A DNA stretch of 64,000 nt from NCBI RefSeq assembly GCF_001908205.1, contig NZ_LGHL01000005.1:20939-84938 (forward strand), in the 5' to 3' direction. The notes under the pieces were generated by a model, which saw only the letters and a program-made list of their open reading frames with translations, did no database searches and was not told the DNA's origin. Below, one piece after another: positions 1 through 8,344 of this stretch (positions within the stretch are counted from its first letter, which is position 1; every line of letters begins with the position of its first letter). Source of the stretch: Bradyrhizobium sp. NAS80.1. Its GTDB lineage: Bacteria; Pseudomonadota; Alphaproteobacteria; Rhizobiales; Xanthobacteraceae. The position numbers and the translations under genes are program-made.

Positions 1-2
1 GC

Positions 3-503
3 GGCATGACCGGCGCGGAGACTGCCGTGAACATCGCGCTCGTGATCGTGCCCATCATCATTATCGCGGAGTGCTTCTCCTGGTACGCGGTCGTTACCAC
101 CAACTTCCTCTACAACGCCATCGAGAACTCGCTGTGGGCGGTGACCTTTTTCCTCGCGGGAATCGCGCTGTGCCGCCTGATGCCGGAATTCCAGGGACCG
201 GTGCGCTGGGCGCTGATCGCCGGCATCGTCGGCATCGCCTGCTTCCTCGCCTTCCTCGTCACAGTCGACGTGCCGATGTATCTCAGCCGCTGGCGGGCAG
301 GGCATGCCGAGGGCAACAAATTCCTCGGCTTCCTCGAAGGGTTGCACGACGTCAGTACGCGATGGGTGGTGACCCACGACATTGCGCACTGGAAGGGCGA
401 GCTGACCTGGATGTTCCTGTATTTCAGCGCGGCGGTGTGGTCGAGCCTCGCACTCTGCGCGCTCTACGCCATGGAAGGCTATCTCACGCGCTATCTGGCC
501 TGA
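3..503 (+). CDS. Integral membrane protein, 5' end probably outside the window
   Basis: This reading frame is open from the window edge and ends with TGA at 501-503. It encodes about 165 residues with four or five hydrophobic stretches, for example around residues 9-28, 42-58, 68-88 and 138-158. An ATG lies at position 6, but only five bases precede it and the first visible residues already enter a membrane segment, so the real start is probably upstream. I do not recognise the family. It points toward a strong hairpin that follows its stop. Confidence 0.7.
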   Translation, partial: GMTGAETAVNIALVIVPIIIIAECFSWYAVVTTNFLYNAIENSLWAVTFFLAGIALCRLMPEFQGPVRWALIAGIVGIACFLAFLVTVDVPMYLSRWRAGHAEGNKFLGFLEGLHDVSTRWVVTHDIAHWKGELTWMFLYFSAAVWSSLALCALYAMEGYLTRYLA

Positions 504-506
504 CGG

Positions 507-545
507 CTAGAGCCCCGTTCCGATGGGATCGGAACGGGGCTCTAG
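507..545. terminator. Perfect 18-bp hairpin after the membrane protein gene
   Basis: The arms 507-524 (CTAGAGCCCCGTTCCGAT) and 528-545 are exact reverse complements separated by GGG. The hairpin sits just after the stop of the upstream gene and ahead of the convergent binding-protein gene, so it probably acts as a bidirectional terminator. No long T run follows. Confidence 0.75.
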
Positions 546-607
546 ATTCCTATTTTGACGCGTTTTCTTGACGCGAACCGGTATCCACTTCGCTCGAAAA
601 CGCTCTA
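545..607. repeat. Short intergenic repeat of Bradyrhizobium type
   Basis: The stretch holds TTTTGACGCGTTTTCTTGAC, then an ACCGGTATCCACTTCG core and GAAAACGCTCTA. I recall nearly identical sequences scattered between genes in Bradyrhizobium and Rhodopseudomonas. It runs into the stop codon (605-607) of the neighbouring minus-strand gene, so the repeat supplies part of that gene's 3' end. Confidence 0.6.
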
Positions 608-1813
608 CTTGCCGACCAGGCTGCACTTGCTGCGGTCGAGTGGGCGAAAGGCCTGGTCCGGCGGGATCGTCGCGACCAGCTTGACGAAATCCCACGGGGC
701 CTTGGATTCCTCGGGCGTCTTGACCTGCACCAGATAGAGATCGTGCACCATGCGCTGGTCTTCGCGGATGCGGCCGTTGGTGGTGTAGGCATCGGACACT
801 GGCGTCGCCTTCATCTTGGCCATCACGGTCGTGCTGTCGTCGGAACCAGTATCCTTCACGGCTTGCAGATAGTGGCGCACGGCGGAATAGACGCCGGCCT
901 GGATTTGCGACGGCATCGCCTTGCGGCGTGCATAGAACGTATCGGAGAATTTCCGGGCTGCCGGCGAGACATCCTCGAAGAACGAGGTGACGATGAGATC
1001 GCCGCGCGTGGCCTTCAATCCGACCGCCTCGATGTCGACGTTCTGGAACGACATCGGCACGATCTTCATGCCTTGGTCGGCAAGACCAAATTCTTCCGCC
1101 TGCTTGATCGCTGTGGCGTTGTCACCAGCGACGTTGATTGCCAGGATCTTGGCGTCCGACGCTTGGGCCTGGAGCAGGAACGAGCTGTAATCGGGCGTGC
1201 CGAGCTGCGCCTTGACGCCGCCGGCGACCTTGCCGCCGAGCTCGGCGATGCGGGCGCGCGCGGTCGCCTCGATCGAATGGCCGAAGGCATAGTCGCCGGT
1301 GATGAAGAACCATGGCTCCTTGCTGGTCTGCATGATGCCGGAGACCACGGCGGTCGCGGTGGAATAGGCGTCCTGGGTCCACTGCACGCTGGTCGGTGCG
1401 CAGGCGTCATCGGTGAGCTGGTTGGCGCCAGCACCGGAGACGAGGAAGATCTTTCCATTGCCGCGGACCAGCTCCTGCACCGCGAGCGCAGCGCCGGAGC
1501 TGCCGCCGTCGGCAATCGCCTGCACGCCGTCGCTGAACCACTTGCGGGCGAGCGATGCAGCGAGGTCCGGCTTGTTCTGGTGATCGGCCTGCAGGATCTC
1601 GATCGGCTTGCCGTTGATCTTGCCGCCAAATTCCTCCGCCGCCATCCGTGCCGCCTCGACCGAGCCCGGGCCCATGGCGGTCGCGAACACGCCGTTCATG
1701 TCGGTGAGCACGCCGATGCGGATGGCGTCGCCCTTGATCTCGGCATGCGCGACGCCCGTGAGCGCCAGCATGACCAGCAACGATGCGGTGAATGTCTTGC
1801 GATAGAGGCCCAT
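605..1813 (-). CDS. ABC transporter substrate-binding protein, LivK type
   Basis: A 402-residue periplasmic binding protein of the Peripla_BP_6/LivK family, which normally captures branched-chain amino acids, amides or aromatic acids for an ABC importer. The N-terminus MGLYRKTFTASLLVML is a signal peptide cleaved near AHA|EIKG, followed by the typical IRIGVLTDMNG first strand. I chose the ATG at 1813 because the longer frame adds 24 residues that would hide the signal peptide. It lies 81 bases after a second paralogue, behind a hydrolase and a monooxygenase gene, which suggests the ligand is an aromatic compound or its breakdown product. No permease or ATPase genes are nearby. Confidence 0.88.
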   Translation of the reverse strand: MGLYRKTFTASLLVMLALTGVAHAEIKGDAIRIGVLTDMNGVFATAMGPGSVEAARMAAEEFGGKINGKPIEILQADHQNKPDLAASLARKWFSDGVQAIADGGSSGAALAVQELVRGNGKIFLVSGAGANQLTDDACAPTSVQWTQDAYSTATAVVSGIMQTSKEPWFFITGDYAFGHSIEATARARIAELGGKVAGGVKAQLGTPDYSSFLLQAQASDAKILAINVAGDNATAIKQAEEFGLADQGMKIVPMSFQNVDIEAVGLKATRGDLIVTSFFEDVSPAARKFSDTFYARRKAMPSQIQAGVYSAVRHYLQAVKDTGSDDSTTVMAKMKATPVSDAYTTNGRIREDQRMVHDLYLVQVKTPEESKAPWDFVKLVATIPPDQAFRPLDRSKCSLVGK

Positions 1814-1894
1814 GATGTTTCTCGATCCTCGTTGAAGCGTGAGCGCGGCCATCGTCGCGGCGGATGGAGCCGCGCGGTGAAGCAAAGGAGTGCC

Positions 1895-3097
1895 TTAGTT
1901 GACGATCTTGCAGGCAGGGTCCTCAGGCCCAAAGGCCTGGTCGCCGGGAATCCTGGTCAGGATGCTGTAGTAGTCCCAGGGGTATTTCGATTCCTGAGGC
2001 GTCTTGACCTGGGCGAGCCAGAGGTCGTGCACCATGAGACCGTCGGCGCGAAGCTTGCCACCATGCGCGAAGAAGTCGTTGATTGGCGTGTCGCGCATCC
2101 TGCTTGCGACTTTGCGCGGATCGTCGGTCCCGGCTGCCTTGATGGCGTTGAGATAATGCGTGACCGCGGAATACACGCCCGCTTGCCACATCGTCGGCAT
2201 ACGCTGCATCTTCGCGAAGAAGCGTTTTGACCAGGCGCGCGTCTGGTCGTCCATGTCCCAGTAGAAGCCGGTCGTCAGCAGCAAGCCTTGTGCGCTTTGC
2301 AATCCGAGCGCATCGATGTCCGTAATCAGCGCAAGCAAGGCTGCCATCTGCTGTCCTCCCTGGAAGAGGCCGAACTCGCCGCCTGTCTTGATCTCGTTGA
2401 CATTGTTCGGCGGGCCGCCGGCGATGCCGATGATCTTCGCTTTCGATGCCTGCGCTTGAAGCACGAAAGACGACATGTCGCTGGTTCCGAATGGCGGCCG
2501 GGCCGAGCCCAGCACCTTGCCGCCCTCGCGCGTGATCACATCGGTGGCGTCCCGTTCCAGCGCATGGCCGAACGCAATATCGTCGGTGAGGAAGTACCAG
2601 GTTTTGCCGCCGCGCCTGACCACTTCCTGAGCCGTACCGACCGCGAGCGCGTGCGTGTCGAACACCCACTGCATGGTGTAAGGCGAGCAGAATTTGCCAT
2701 GAAAGTCCGCCGTTCCTGTCGCCGTTACGATGAGCAGCTTCTTTTTCTCGCTCGCGACCGTTTGCACGGCGAGCCCCACCGCCGACACCGGAACATCCAC
2801 GATGAGGTCGACCTGTTCGGTGTCATACCATCGGCGCGCGATGGCCGCGCCAATGTCCGGCTTTATCTGATGGTCTCCGACGATCAGCTTGATCGGCTTG
2901 TCCAATACGCTGCCACCGAAATCGTCGATGGCCATTTGAGCTGCGGTCACAGAGCCTTGGCCGGTCGGCGTCGAGGAGGGCCCCGTCATATCCGACAGCA
3001 CGCCGATCTTGACCACATCGTCGGAAACCTGAGCCTGAGCGGCTGTCGCACCCAGAACGAGCGCCGTCGCGGCAAGCGCACGGACCAAGCTGTACAT
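1895..3097 (-). CDS. ABC transporter substrate-binding protein, LivK type (paralogue)
   Basis: A 400-residue periplasmic binding protein with a signal peptide (MYSLVRALAATALVLGATAA, cleaved near AQA|QVSD) and the family strand VVKIGVLSDMTGPSS. The ATG at 3097 is preceded by a strong GGGAGGG ribosome site. It is clearly paralogous to the next gene downstream; both share the MVHDL.L.QVKTP.ES region near the C-terminus. It follows the FAH-family gene by 62 bases on the same strand, so all four genes may be one transcript. The pair may feed one shared LIV-type permease encoded elsewhere (inference). Confidence 0.88.
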   Translation of the reverse strand: MYSLVRALAATALVLGATAAQAQVSDDVVKIGVLSDMTGPSSTPTGQGSVTAAQMAIDDFGGSVLDKPIKLIVGDHQIKPDIGAAIARRWYDTEQVDLIVDVPVSAVGLAVQTVASEKKKLLIVTATGTADFHGKFCSPYTMQWVFDTHALAVGTAQEVVRRGGKTWYFLTDDIAFGHALERDATDVITREGGKVLGSARPPFGTSDMSSFVLQAQASKAKIIGIAGGPPNNVNEIKTGGEFGLFQGGQQMAALLALITDIDALGLQSAQGLLLTTGFYWDMDDQTRAWSKRFFAKMQRMPTMWQAGVYSAVTHYLNAIKAAGTDDPRKVASRMRDTPINDFFAHGGKLRADGLMVHDLWLAQVKTPQESKYPWDYYSILTRIPGDQAFGPEDPACKIVN

Positions 3098-3159
3098 GTC
3101 GTTTCCCTCCCTGGTATTTCTTGATCTTGTTATTGTATTGATTGATCGAAGGACGGTGG

Positions 3160-4011
3160 TCACGCCGCCTCAGTGACGACCTTGTTGCGCAAGGTTCCGA
3201 TACCGGAGATCTCGACCTCGACGGTGTCGCCGGGGCGCATCCACAGTGGTGGCGTGCGCTTGGCGCCGACACCGCCCGGCGTCCCTGTCACGATGACGTC
3301 GCCGGGGACGAGAGGGCAGATCGTCGAGATGTAGGCGATCAGCTCGGGTATCGCCGTGATCAGGAGGTCGGTGGTGGTGTCCTGCACCACGGTGCCATTC
3401 AGGCGCGTCTGCAGAGTGAGCTTTGACGGATCAGGAATCTCGTCCGCCGTCACCAGCCACGGGCCGAAGCTGCCACTTTCGGCAAAGGTCTTGCCGGACA
3501 GGAACTGGCTGGTGTGGCGCTGCCAGTCGCGGATGCTACCTTCATTGTAGCAGGAATAGCCGGCGATGTAGTCGAGCGCGCGGCCTGCCGGGATATGGCG
3601 GCCTTCCTTGCCGATGACGAGCGCGAGCTCACCCTCATAGTCGAAATCGTCGCTCACTTTCGGCTTCACCACCGGCTGGAGATGGCCGACCTGACTGCAC
3701 GGGAAGCGAACGAACAGCGCCGGCTTCTCGGTGACGGTGCGGCCGGTTTCGGCGACATGGTCGCGGTAGTTGAGGCCGACGCAGATGATCTTGCCGGGAT
3801 CGGGGATGACGGGTGCGAAGGTGATCTTGTCGAGCGGATGATCGGGCGCTGCGGAGGCGACCAGCTTTGCGGCCTCGGCAACGCGATTTGCCTCAAGCAA
3901 CTGCCGCAGTGTGGTGCAGCCCGCGATGCGCGTGCCGAGATCGACGACGCCGTCGTCCTTGACGGCGCCGAAGGAGGCGCGTCCGGCGGCAATAAAAGAG
4001 AGCAGCTTCAT
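3160..4011 (-). CDS. Fumarylacetoacetate hydrolase (FAH) family protein
   Basis: A 283-residue cytoplasmic enzyme of the FAH superfamily, whose members hydrolyse or decarboxylate beta-dicarbonyl acids made by aromatic ring cleavage. The core FDYEGELALVIGK carries the paired glutamates of the metal site, followed by the SIRDWQ and GKTFAESGSFGPW motifs and the C-terminal VTGTPGGVGAKRTPPLWMRP. The length matches single-domain family members. It starts 24 bases after the monooxygenase stop, indicating cotranscription. It probably acts on the product of the extradiol dioxygenase encoded about 2.7 kb away. The exact substrate cannot be read from the sequence. Confidence 0.88.
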   Translation of the reverse strand: MKLLSFIAAGRASFGAVKDDGVVDLGTRIAGCTTLRQLLEANRVAEAAKLVASAAPDHPLDKITFAPVIPDPGKIICVGLNYRDHVAETGRTVTEKPALFVRFPCSQVGHLQPVVKPKVSDDFDYEGELALVIGKEGRHIPAGRALDYIAGYSCYNEGSIRDWQRHTSQFLSGKTFAESGSFGPWLVTADEIPDPSKLTLQTRLNGTVVQDTTTDLLITAIPELIAYISTICPLVPGDVIVTGTPGGVGAKRTPPLWMRPGDTVEVEISGIGTLRNKVVTEAA

Positions 4012-4035
4012 AAGATATCCCTAAGAGATGTTCGG

Positions 4036-5550
4036 TCAGGCCGCGGACGGCACATGGGTTGGAGGAGTGATGGCGGCGACGAGCCGGTCGAGCTCGGAAT
4101 CGTTGCGAGCGGTGCCGCGTACATAGCGGTCGGGGCGAATGAGCGCGGCGATGATTCCGTGCGCGCGGAGCCAGTGGCCGACACCTTCGGCATCGTCGCT
4201 GGACAGGATTTTGATCCCCGCCTGCGAAAGAGCGTCCCGAAAATGAGGAGAGAGCGCCGCGGCTGTTTCGGCGAGCAGCACGTGGTTGTAGCCGCTCAGA
4301 TCGTCGCTGCGGCTGCCGTCGCTGAGCGTGAACTGCGGCGCCAGATGTCCGGCCAGCGGCAGCTCCCCGAACGCAACCCCGGGGCCGAGCAGGGGCTTTT
4401 TCACCTCGAGCTTGACTGGCGCATTCTCCCGCGCTTCGCCGGCGGCAAGGCCCGCTTCGATCGCCTTGGTGTTGATAACGCCGCCGAGCCGAACGGCGAG
4501 CTCGATGAACTCGCGGACGTGCGGTATACGCTCGCTCTGATAGGTGTCGAGCAGGCTGGCATCGGCGCCACCGCGCAGGACAGCGCCCAGCTTCCAGGCG
4601 AGGTTGGCGGCATCGCGAATGCCGGCGCACATGCCCTGGCCGAGGAAGGGCGGGGTTTGATGCGCGGAATCGCCCGCAAGCAGCAGCCGATTGCTCCGCC
4701 ATTGCTGCGCGATGACGGAATGAAAGGTGTAGACCGCTGCGCGCTCGATGTCGGCATCGTCGGGCGTGATCCAGCGCGAGAGCAACTCCCAGACCTTCGC
4801 CGGCTGCGCGACCTCCTGGGAGTCCTCGTCGGGGAGCACCGTGATCTCCCAGCGTCGCCGCGTGCCGGTGCCGCGCACATACGTCGCCGGTCGCCGCGGA
4901 TCGCAATGCTGGATGCTGTAGTCGCCGAGGTCGTCGCGTTCGCGCTTGAGCAGCACGTCGATCACGAGCCAGCGCTCGTGGAAGCCGAAATCGTCCATGC
5001 CGGAACCGATGAAGCGGCGCACCAGCGAGCGGGCGCCGTCGCAGCCGACGACATAGGCCGCACGGACTTCACTGAGCTTTCCATTGGAGAGGTCCTCATA
5101 GCGCACGCGGGCGCCGGTCTCGTCCTGGTCCAGCGCGAACACGTCGCAGCGATTGCGCAAGGTGACGTGCGGCCAGCGGGCGAGACCACCGATCAGCACA
5201 TCCTCCAAATCGGGCTGATGGAATCGGTAGCTGAGATTCCAGCCCATCGGCGTGAGCGTCTGCGGCCGTGACCAGTCCAGCAGCATCCGGCCGTCAGCGT
5301 CGAGGAACAGCATCCCCGGGCTGAGGATGAGATGCGGCAGGATCGCATCCGCGAGGCCGAAGGCCTGGAACACCCGCATGCATTCGTCGTCGAAATGCAC
5401 CGCGCGGGGCAAATGATAGGTTCGCGCCTCGCGCTCCAGCACCAGCGTCCGCACGCCGCACAGGCCAAGCAGGTTGGCGAGGGTGGCGCCGACCGGGCCG
5501 CGGCCGACGATCACGACGTCGAAGTCTTCAGGGGCGGATTTATCTTGCAT
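4036..5550 (-). CDS. FAD-dependent aromatic monooxygenase, MhpA-like
   Basis: A class A flavoprotein hydroxylase of about 504 residues. The N-terminal Rossmann motif VVIVGRGPVGATLANLLG binds FAD, VVGCDGARSLVR is the DG motif, and AGDSAHQTPPFLGQGMCAG is the GD motif; a thioredoxin-like tail follows. It resembles 3-(3-hydroxyphenyl)propionate hydroxylases, which make a catechol for meta cleavage. I placed the start at the ATG at 5550, beside the FAD motif; an in-frame ATG at 5574 adds eight residues, and neither has a strong ribosome site. With the hydrolase and the divergent dioxygenase it makes a coherent ring-cleavage set. Confidence 0.87.
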   Translation of the reverse strand: MQDKSAPEDFDVVIVGRGPVGATLANLLGLCGVRTLVLEREARTYHLPRAVHFDDECMRVFQAFGLADAILPHLILSPGMLFLDADGRMLLDWSRPQTLTPMGWNLSYRFHQPDLEDVLIGGLARWPHVTLRNRCDVFALDQDETGARVRYEDLSNGKLSEVRAAYVVGCDGARSLVRRFIGSGMDDFGFHERWLVIDVLLKRERDDLGDYSIQHCDPRRPATYVRGTGTRRRWEITVLPDEDSQEVAQPAKVWELLSRWITPDDADIERAAVYTFHSVIAQQWRSNRLLLAGDSAHQTPPFLGQGMCAGIRDAANLAWKLGAVLRGGADASLLDTYQSERIPHVREFIELAVRLGGVINTKAIEAGLAAGEARENAPVKLEVKKPLLGPGVAFGELPLAGHLAPQFTLSDGSRSDDLSGYNHVLLAETAAALSPHFRDALSQAGIKILSSDDAEGVGHWLRAHGIIAALIRPDRYVRGTARNDSELDRLVAAITPPTHVPSAA

Positions 5551-5734
5551 GGGGCTATCTGTTCCCCAAGCCATGCCGCCGCTTCAACGGCGCCGCGCCA
5601 AGTGTCCACCCTGCGGACGGCCCCCGCCGCCATCATGGCCGGGCTGACCCGGCGATCCTGGTCTTGCCGCGAGCTTCGGGCATGACGACGTGGAGACATC
5701 CAGCGCAAAAGAAGGCCAATCAGGCCGCCGATAG

Positions 5735-6526
5735 CTATACTTCGACCGGAATAGCCGCGGCCGCCTCCTGAAGCTGGCTCGCGAACTGCGTGATCGCCTC
5801 GTCGATCCCGAGCGCCGAGCGGATCCAGATGATGGAGATGCAGCCGAACACGGCGCCGTTCCGCACGATGGGGACGGCAATCGAGGCGGTCTTGGGATTG
5901 TATTCACCCTCGCTGCGGATCGCGTAGCCCCGCGCGGCAGTCTCGGCAATCATGCGGTCGAGGCGGCCTTCGTCGAGAAAGGGACGGTCGTCGGCTTCGT
6001 CGATGCGGCGGAGATGGTTGACGATTAGGTCGCGCTCGTGCGCGGGGCAGGCGGCAAGATAGGCGCGGCCCGCGGACGTCCGCAGCATCGGCAGGCGCTT
6101 GCCGATCATGCCGCGGTCGATCGAGAGCGGGCTGCGGGAATGGGTGGTTTCCTGCACCACCATCGCCGCGTTCTCGTAAGTGGAGAGATCGACCGGCCAG
6201 ACCAGGGCCTTGCTGAGCTCAGCCAGATAAGGCGCAGCCGCCTGGCAGATCACCACGCCCGGGTCGTAACCGTCGCCGAGGCTGAGCGCCCGCCGGGTCA
6301 CGCGAAAGCGGTCGTCGCTGGCGCTGCGCGCAATATAGCCGAGTTCCTCCAGCGTTTCGAGCAGGCGATAGACGGTGGGACGGGGCAGGTCGAGCGCACG
6401 GGCGACGTCGCCGGCACGTATGCCGCCGGAGCGGTTGACCTCCTGCAGCACGTCCAGCCCGCGCTTGAAGGCGCGGACGCCCTCCGATTGCCGCGGCTGG
6501 CCGGTCCGCGTCCGCTCCTTGGACAC
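5735..6526 (-). CDS. IclR-family transcriptional regulator
   Basis: A 263-residue regulator with an N-terminal winged helix (RAFKRGLDVLQEVNRSGG, then LDLPRPTVYRLLETLEELGY) and a C-terminal IclR effector domain (YNPKTASIAVPIVRNGAVFG). I chose the GTG at 6526 because GGGAGG sits nine bases upstream; the ATG at 6550 would place that site inside the gene. IclR proteins commonly control aromatic degradation genes. This one lies between the monooxygenase and the divergent dioxygenase, so it probably regulates both, with a ring-cleavage substrate as effector (inference). Confidence 0.9.
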   Translation of the reverse strand: MSKERTRTGQPRQSEGVRAFKRGLDVLQEVNRSGGIRAGDVARALDLPRPTVYRLLETLEELGYIARSASDDRFRVTRRALSLGDGYDPGVVICQAAAPYLAELSKALVWPVDLSTYENAAMVVQETTHSRSPLSIDRGMIGKRLPMLRTSAGRAYLAACPAHERDLIVNHLRRIDEADDRPFLDEGRLDRMIAETAARGYAIRSEGEYNPKTASIAVPIVRNGAVFGCISIIWIRSALGIDEAITQFASQLQEAAAAIPVEV

Positions 6527-6671
6527 TTCGCATTTCCTCCCTTGTGGCACATCGCGGCGCGACTATCGTCGTTGCGAACGCGAAGCGATTGCGGGACGCA
6601 CCGTAGGATCGCGCGCGGCCGGTATCAAGTTCGCCGCAGTGCGACGAAGCGATACCCTCGGGAGGACGTCG

Positions 6672-7655
6672 ATGGAAATCACCGCGCTCGGCTATATTGG
6701 GATCAATTCATCGCAGATCGACCAGTGGAGCCGGATGGCGACCGGGCTGCTTGGCATGCAGCAGGTCGATCGCGGCGGCAGGATGCGCGCCTTCCGCATG
6801 GACGATCGCAAGCAGCGGCTCATCGTCGACGGCAGCAGCGATGCGGGCCTCGCCGTGATGGGCTGGGAAGTTCCCTCGACCGCGGAGCTGGACCAGTTGG
6901 CCGGGCGGCTGGAAAGCCACGGCGTCAAGGTGGTCCGTGGATCACGCGCGCTTGCCGATGAACGGCATGTCACCGAGCTGATCACGTTCGCCGATCCCGC
7001 CGGCAACCGGTTGGAGGCTTTCTGCAAGCCTGAACTTGCGACCGAACCCTTCAAGCCGGGCCGGCCGATCTCGGGCTTTCGCACCGGCGCGCTCGGGATG
7101 GGGCATGTCGTGCTCAACGTCGAGGACGTCGAGCCGCTGTTGCCGTTCTATCGCGATGTGCTCGGCTTCCACGTCTCCGATTTCGGCCTGAAGCCCTACG
7201 GACTTTATTTCTTTCACGTCAACGGCCGCCACCACAGCTTTGCGATGGTCGGCTCGGGGCGCAAGGCGCTGCATCATTTCATGGTCGAGCTTGGCAGCCT
7301 CGATGATGTCGGGCAAGGCTACGATCTCGCGCAGATGGACGAGGGCCGCATCGCCTATACGCTCGGACGGCACACCAACGATCACATGACCTCGTTTTAT
7401 GTGAACACGCCCTCCGGCTTCTTCATCGAATATGGCTGGGGCGGGCGCGTGATTGATCCCGAGACCTGGCAGCCGCACGAGACCTTTGACGGGCCCTCGC
7501 TGTGGGGCCACGAGCGGCTCTATATGCCGGAGGAGCAGCGCAAGCGCCTGCGCGACATGCGGCTCGATGCGGCGGCCCGCGGCGTGCGCGTTGCCGACCC
7601 ACGCGTGCCGCCACTGAACTGCGCGTGGCTGGACTCGGTGGTCGCGCGCGAATGA
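6672..7655 (+). CDS. Extradiol ring-cleavage dioxygenase, BphC-like
   Basis: A 327-residue type I extradiol dioxygenase built of two vicinal-oxygen-chelate domains. The expected Fe(II) ligands are visible in the C-terminal half: His in GMGHVVLNVED, His in ALHHFMVELG, and Glu in GFFIEYGWGG. Such enzymes open 2,3-dihydroxy aromatic rings next to the diol. The ATG at 6672 follows GGGAGG by a good distance; the longer frame upstream is non-coding. It is transcribed away from iclR, and with the monooxygenase and FAH hydrolase it would give hydroxylation, ring opening and side-chain cleavage. Confidence 0.9.
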   Translation: MEITALGYIGINSSQIDQWSRMATGLLGMQQVDRGGRMRAFRMDDRKQRLIVDGSSDAGLAVMGWEVPSTAELDQLAGRLESHGVKVVRGSRALADERHVTELITFADPAGNRLEAFCKPELATEPFKPGRPISGFRTGALGMGHVVLNVEDVEPLLPFYRDVLGFHVSDFGLKPYGLYFFHVNGRHHSFAMVGSGRKALHHFMVELGSLDDVGQGYDLAQMDEGRIAYTLGRHTNDHMTSFYVNTPSGFFIEYGWGGRVIDPETWQPHETFDGPSLWGHERLYMPEEQRKRLRDMRLDAAARGVRVADPRVPPLNCAWLDSVVARE

Positions 7656-7681
7656 TCCTCAAGCCGTAACGCGGGCGGCGA

Positions 7682-8344
7682 TCAGGCCTCGTCGAGATCG
7701 ACCTGCGTCAGGATTCCCTGACGCAACGCCAGCCGGACCAGCTCGATGTCGGATCCGACGCCGAGCTTGTCCTTGATGAGCGAGTGCAGGTTCGCCACCG
7801 TCTTCGGGCTGACGTGCAGCGTCTCGGCGATCTCCTCGGTCGTGTTCTCGGCGAGCAGCAGCCGCAGCACTTCGAATTCACGCGCGGTGAGGACGTCGGC
7901 GGCCGAGCTCTCGCCGGCGAGCCGGCTCAATGCAAGCTCATGGTCGATGTCCGGGCTGATGGCAATCTTGCCGGCGAGCACGTCCATCACCGCGCGCACC
8001 AGCGTCTCGGGCGGGCTGGTCTTGGTGACGTAACCTCTCGCGCCGGCGCGGATCGCCTGCACGGCGAAACCGGCATTCTCATGCATGGTGAAGACGAGGA
8101 TCCTTGCCGCCTTGTCCCATTTCCTGATCCGCCTGACGGTCTCGATGCCGCCGATGCCGGGCAAGCTCAGATCCATGATGACGAGGTCGGGCGCCTCGGA
8201 TTTGAACAGACGATAGGCCTCAGCGCCATCAGCCGCCTCGGCCACGACGCGCAATCCCGGCTGCTTTTCGAGCACAGAGCGGTAGCCCTCGCGGACGACG
8301 GAATGGTCGTCGACCAGCAGGATCGTTGCGTCGCCTGCGCTCAT
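7682..8344 (-). CDS. NarL/FixJ-type response regulator
   Basis: A 220-residue response regulator. The receiver domain carries the phospho-acceptor Asp in DLVIMDLSLPGIGG and the conserved Lys in YVTKTSPPETL. The LuxR-type helix-turn-helix is LTAREFEVLRLLLAENTTE followed by VSPKTVANLHSLIKDKLGV. It overlaps the upstream kinase gene by four bases (ATGA), so the two are translationally coupled partners. Its targets are not evident; the DUF2380-like gene transcribed away from the kinase gene is one candidate. Confidence 0.93.
   Translation of the reverse strand: MSAGDATILLVDDHSVVREGYRSVLEKQPGLRVVAEAADGAEAYRLFKSEAPDLVIMDLSLPGIGGIETVRRIRKWDKAARILVFTMHENAGFAVQAIRAGARGYVTKTSPPETLVRAVMDVLAGKIAISPDIDHELALSRLAGESSAADVLTAREFEVLRLLLAENTTEEIAETLHVSPKTVANLHSLIKDKLGVGSDIELVRLALRQGILTQVDLDEA

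Noticed and set aside
743..2230. A 495-codon plus-strand open frame opposite the two binding-protein genes
   Set aside because: It is antisense to two clearly conserved genes and has Arg/Gly/His-rich composition typical of GC-rich shadow frames.
3514..5271. A 585-codon plus-strand open frame
   Set aside because: It lies opposite the FAH hydrolase and monooxygenase genes; no family motif or ribosome site.
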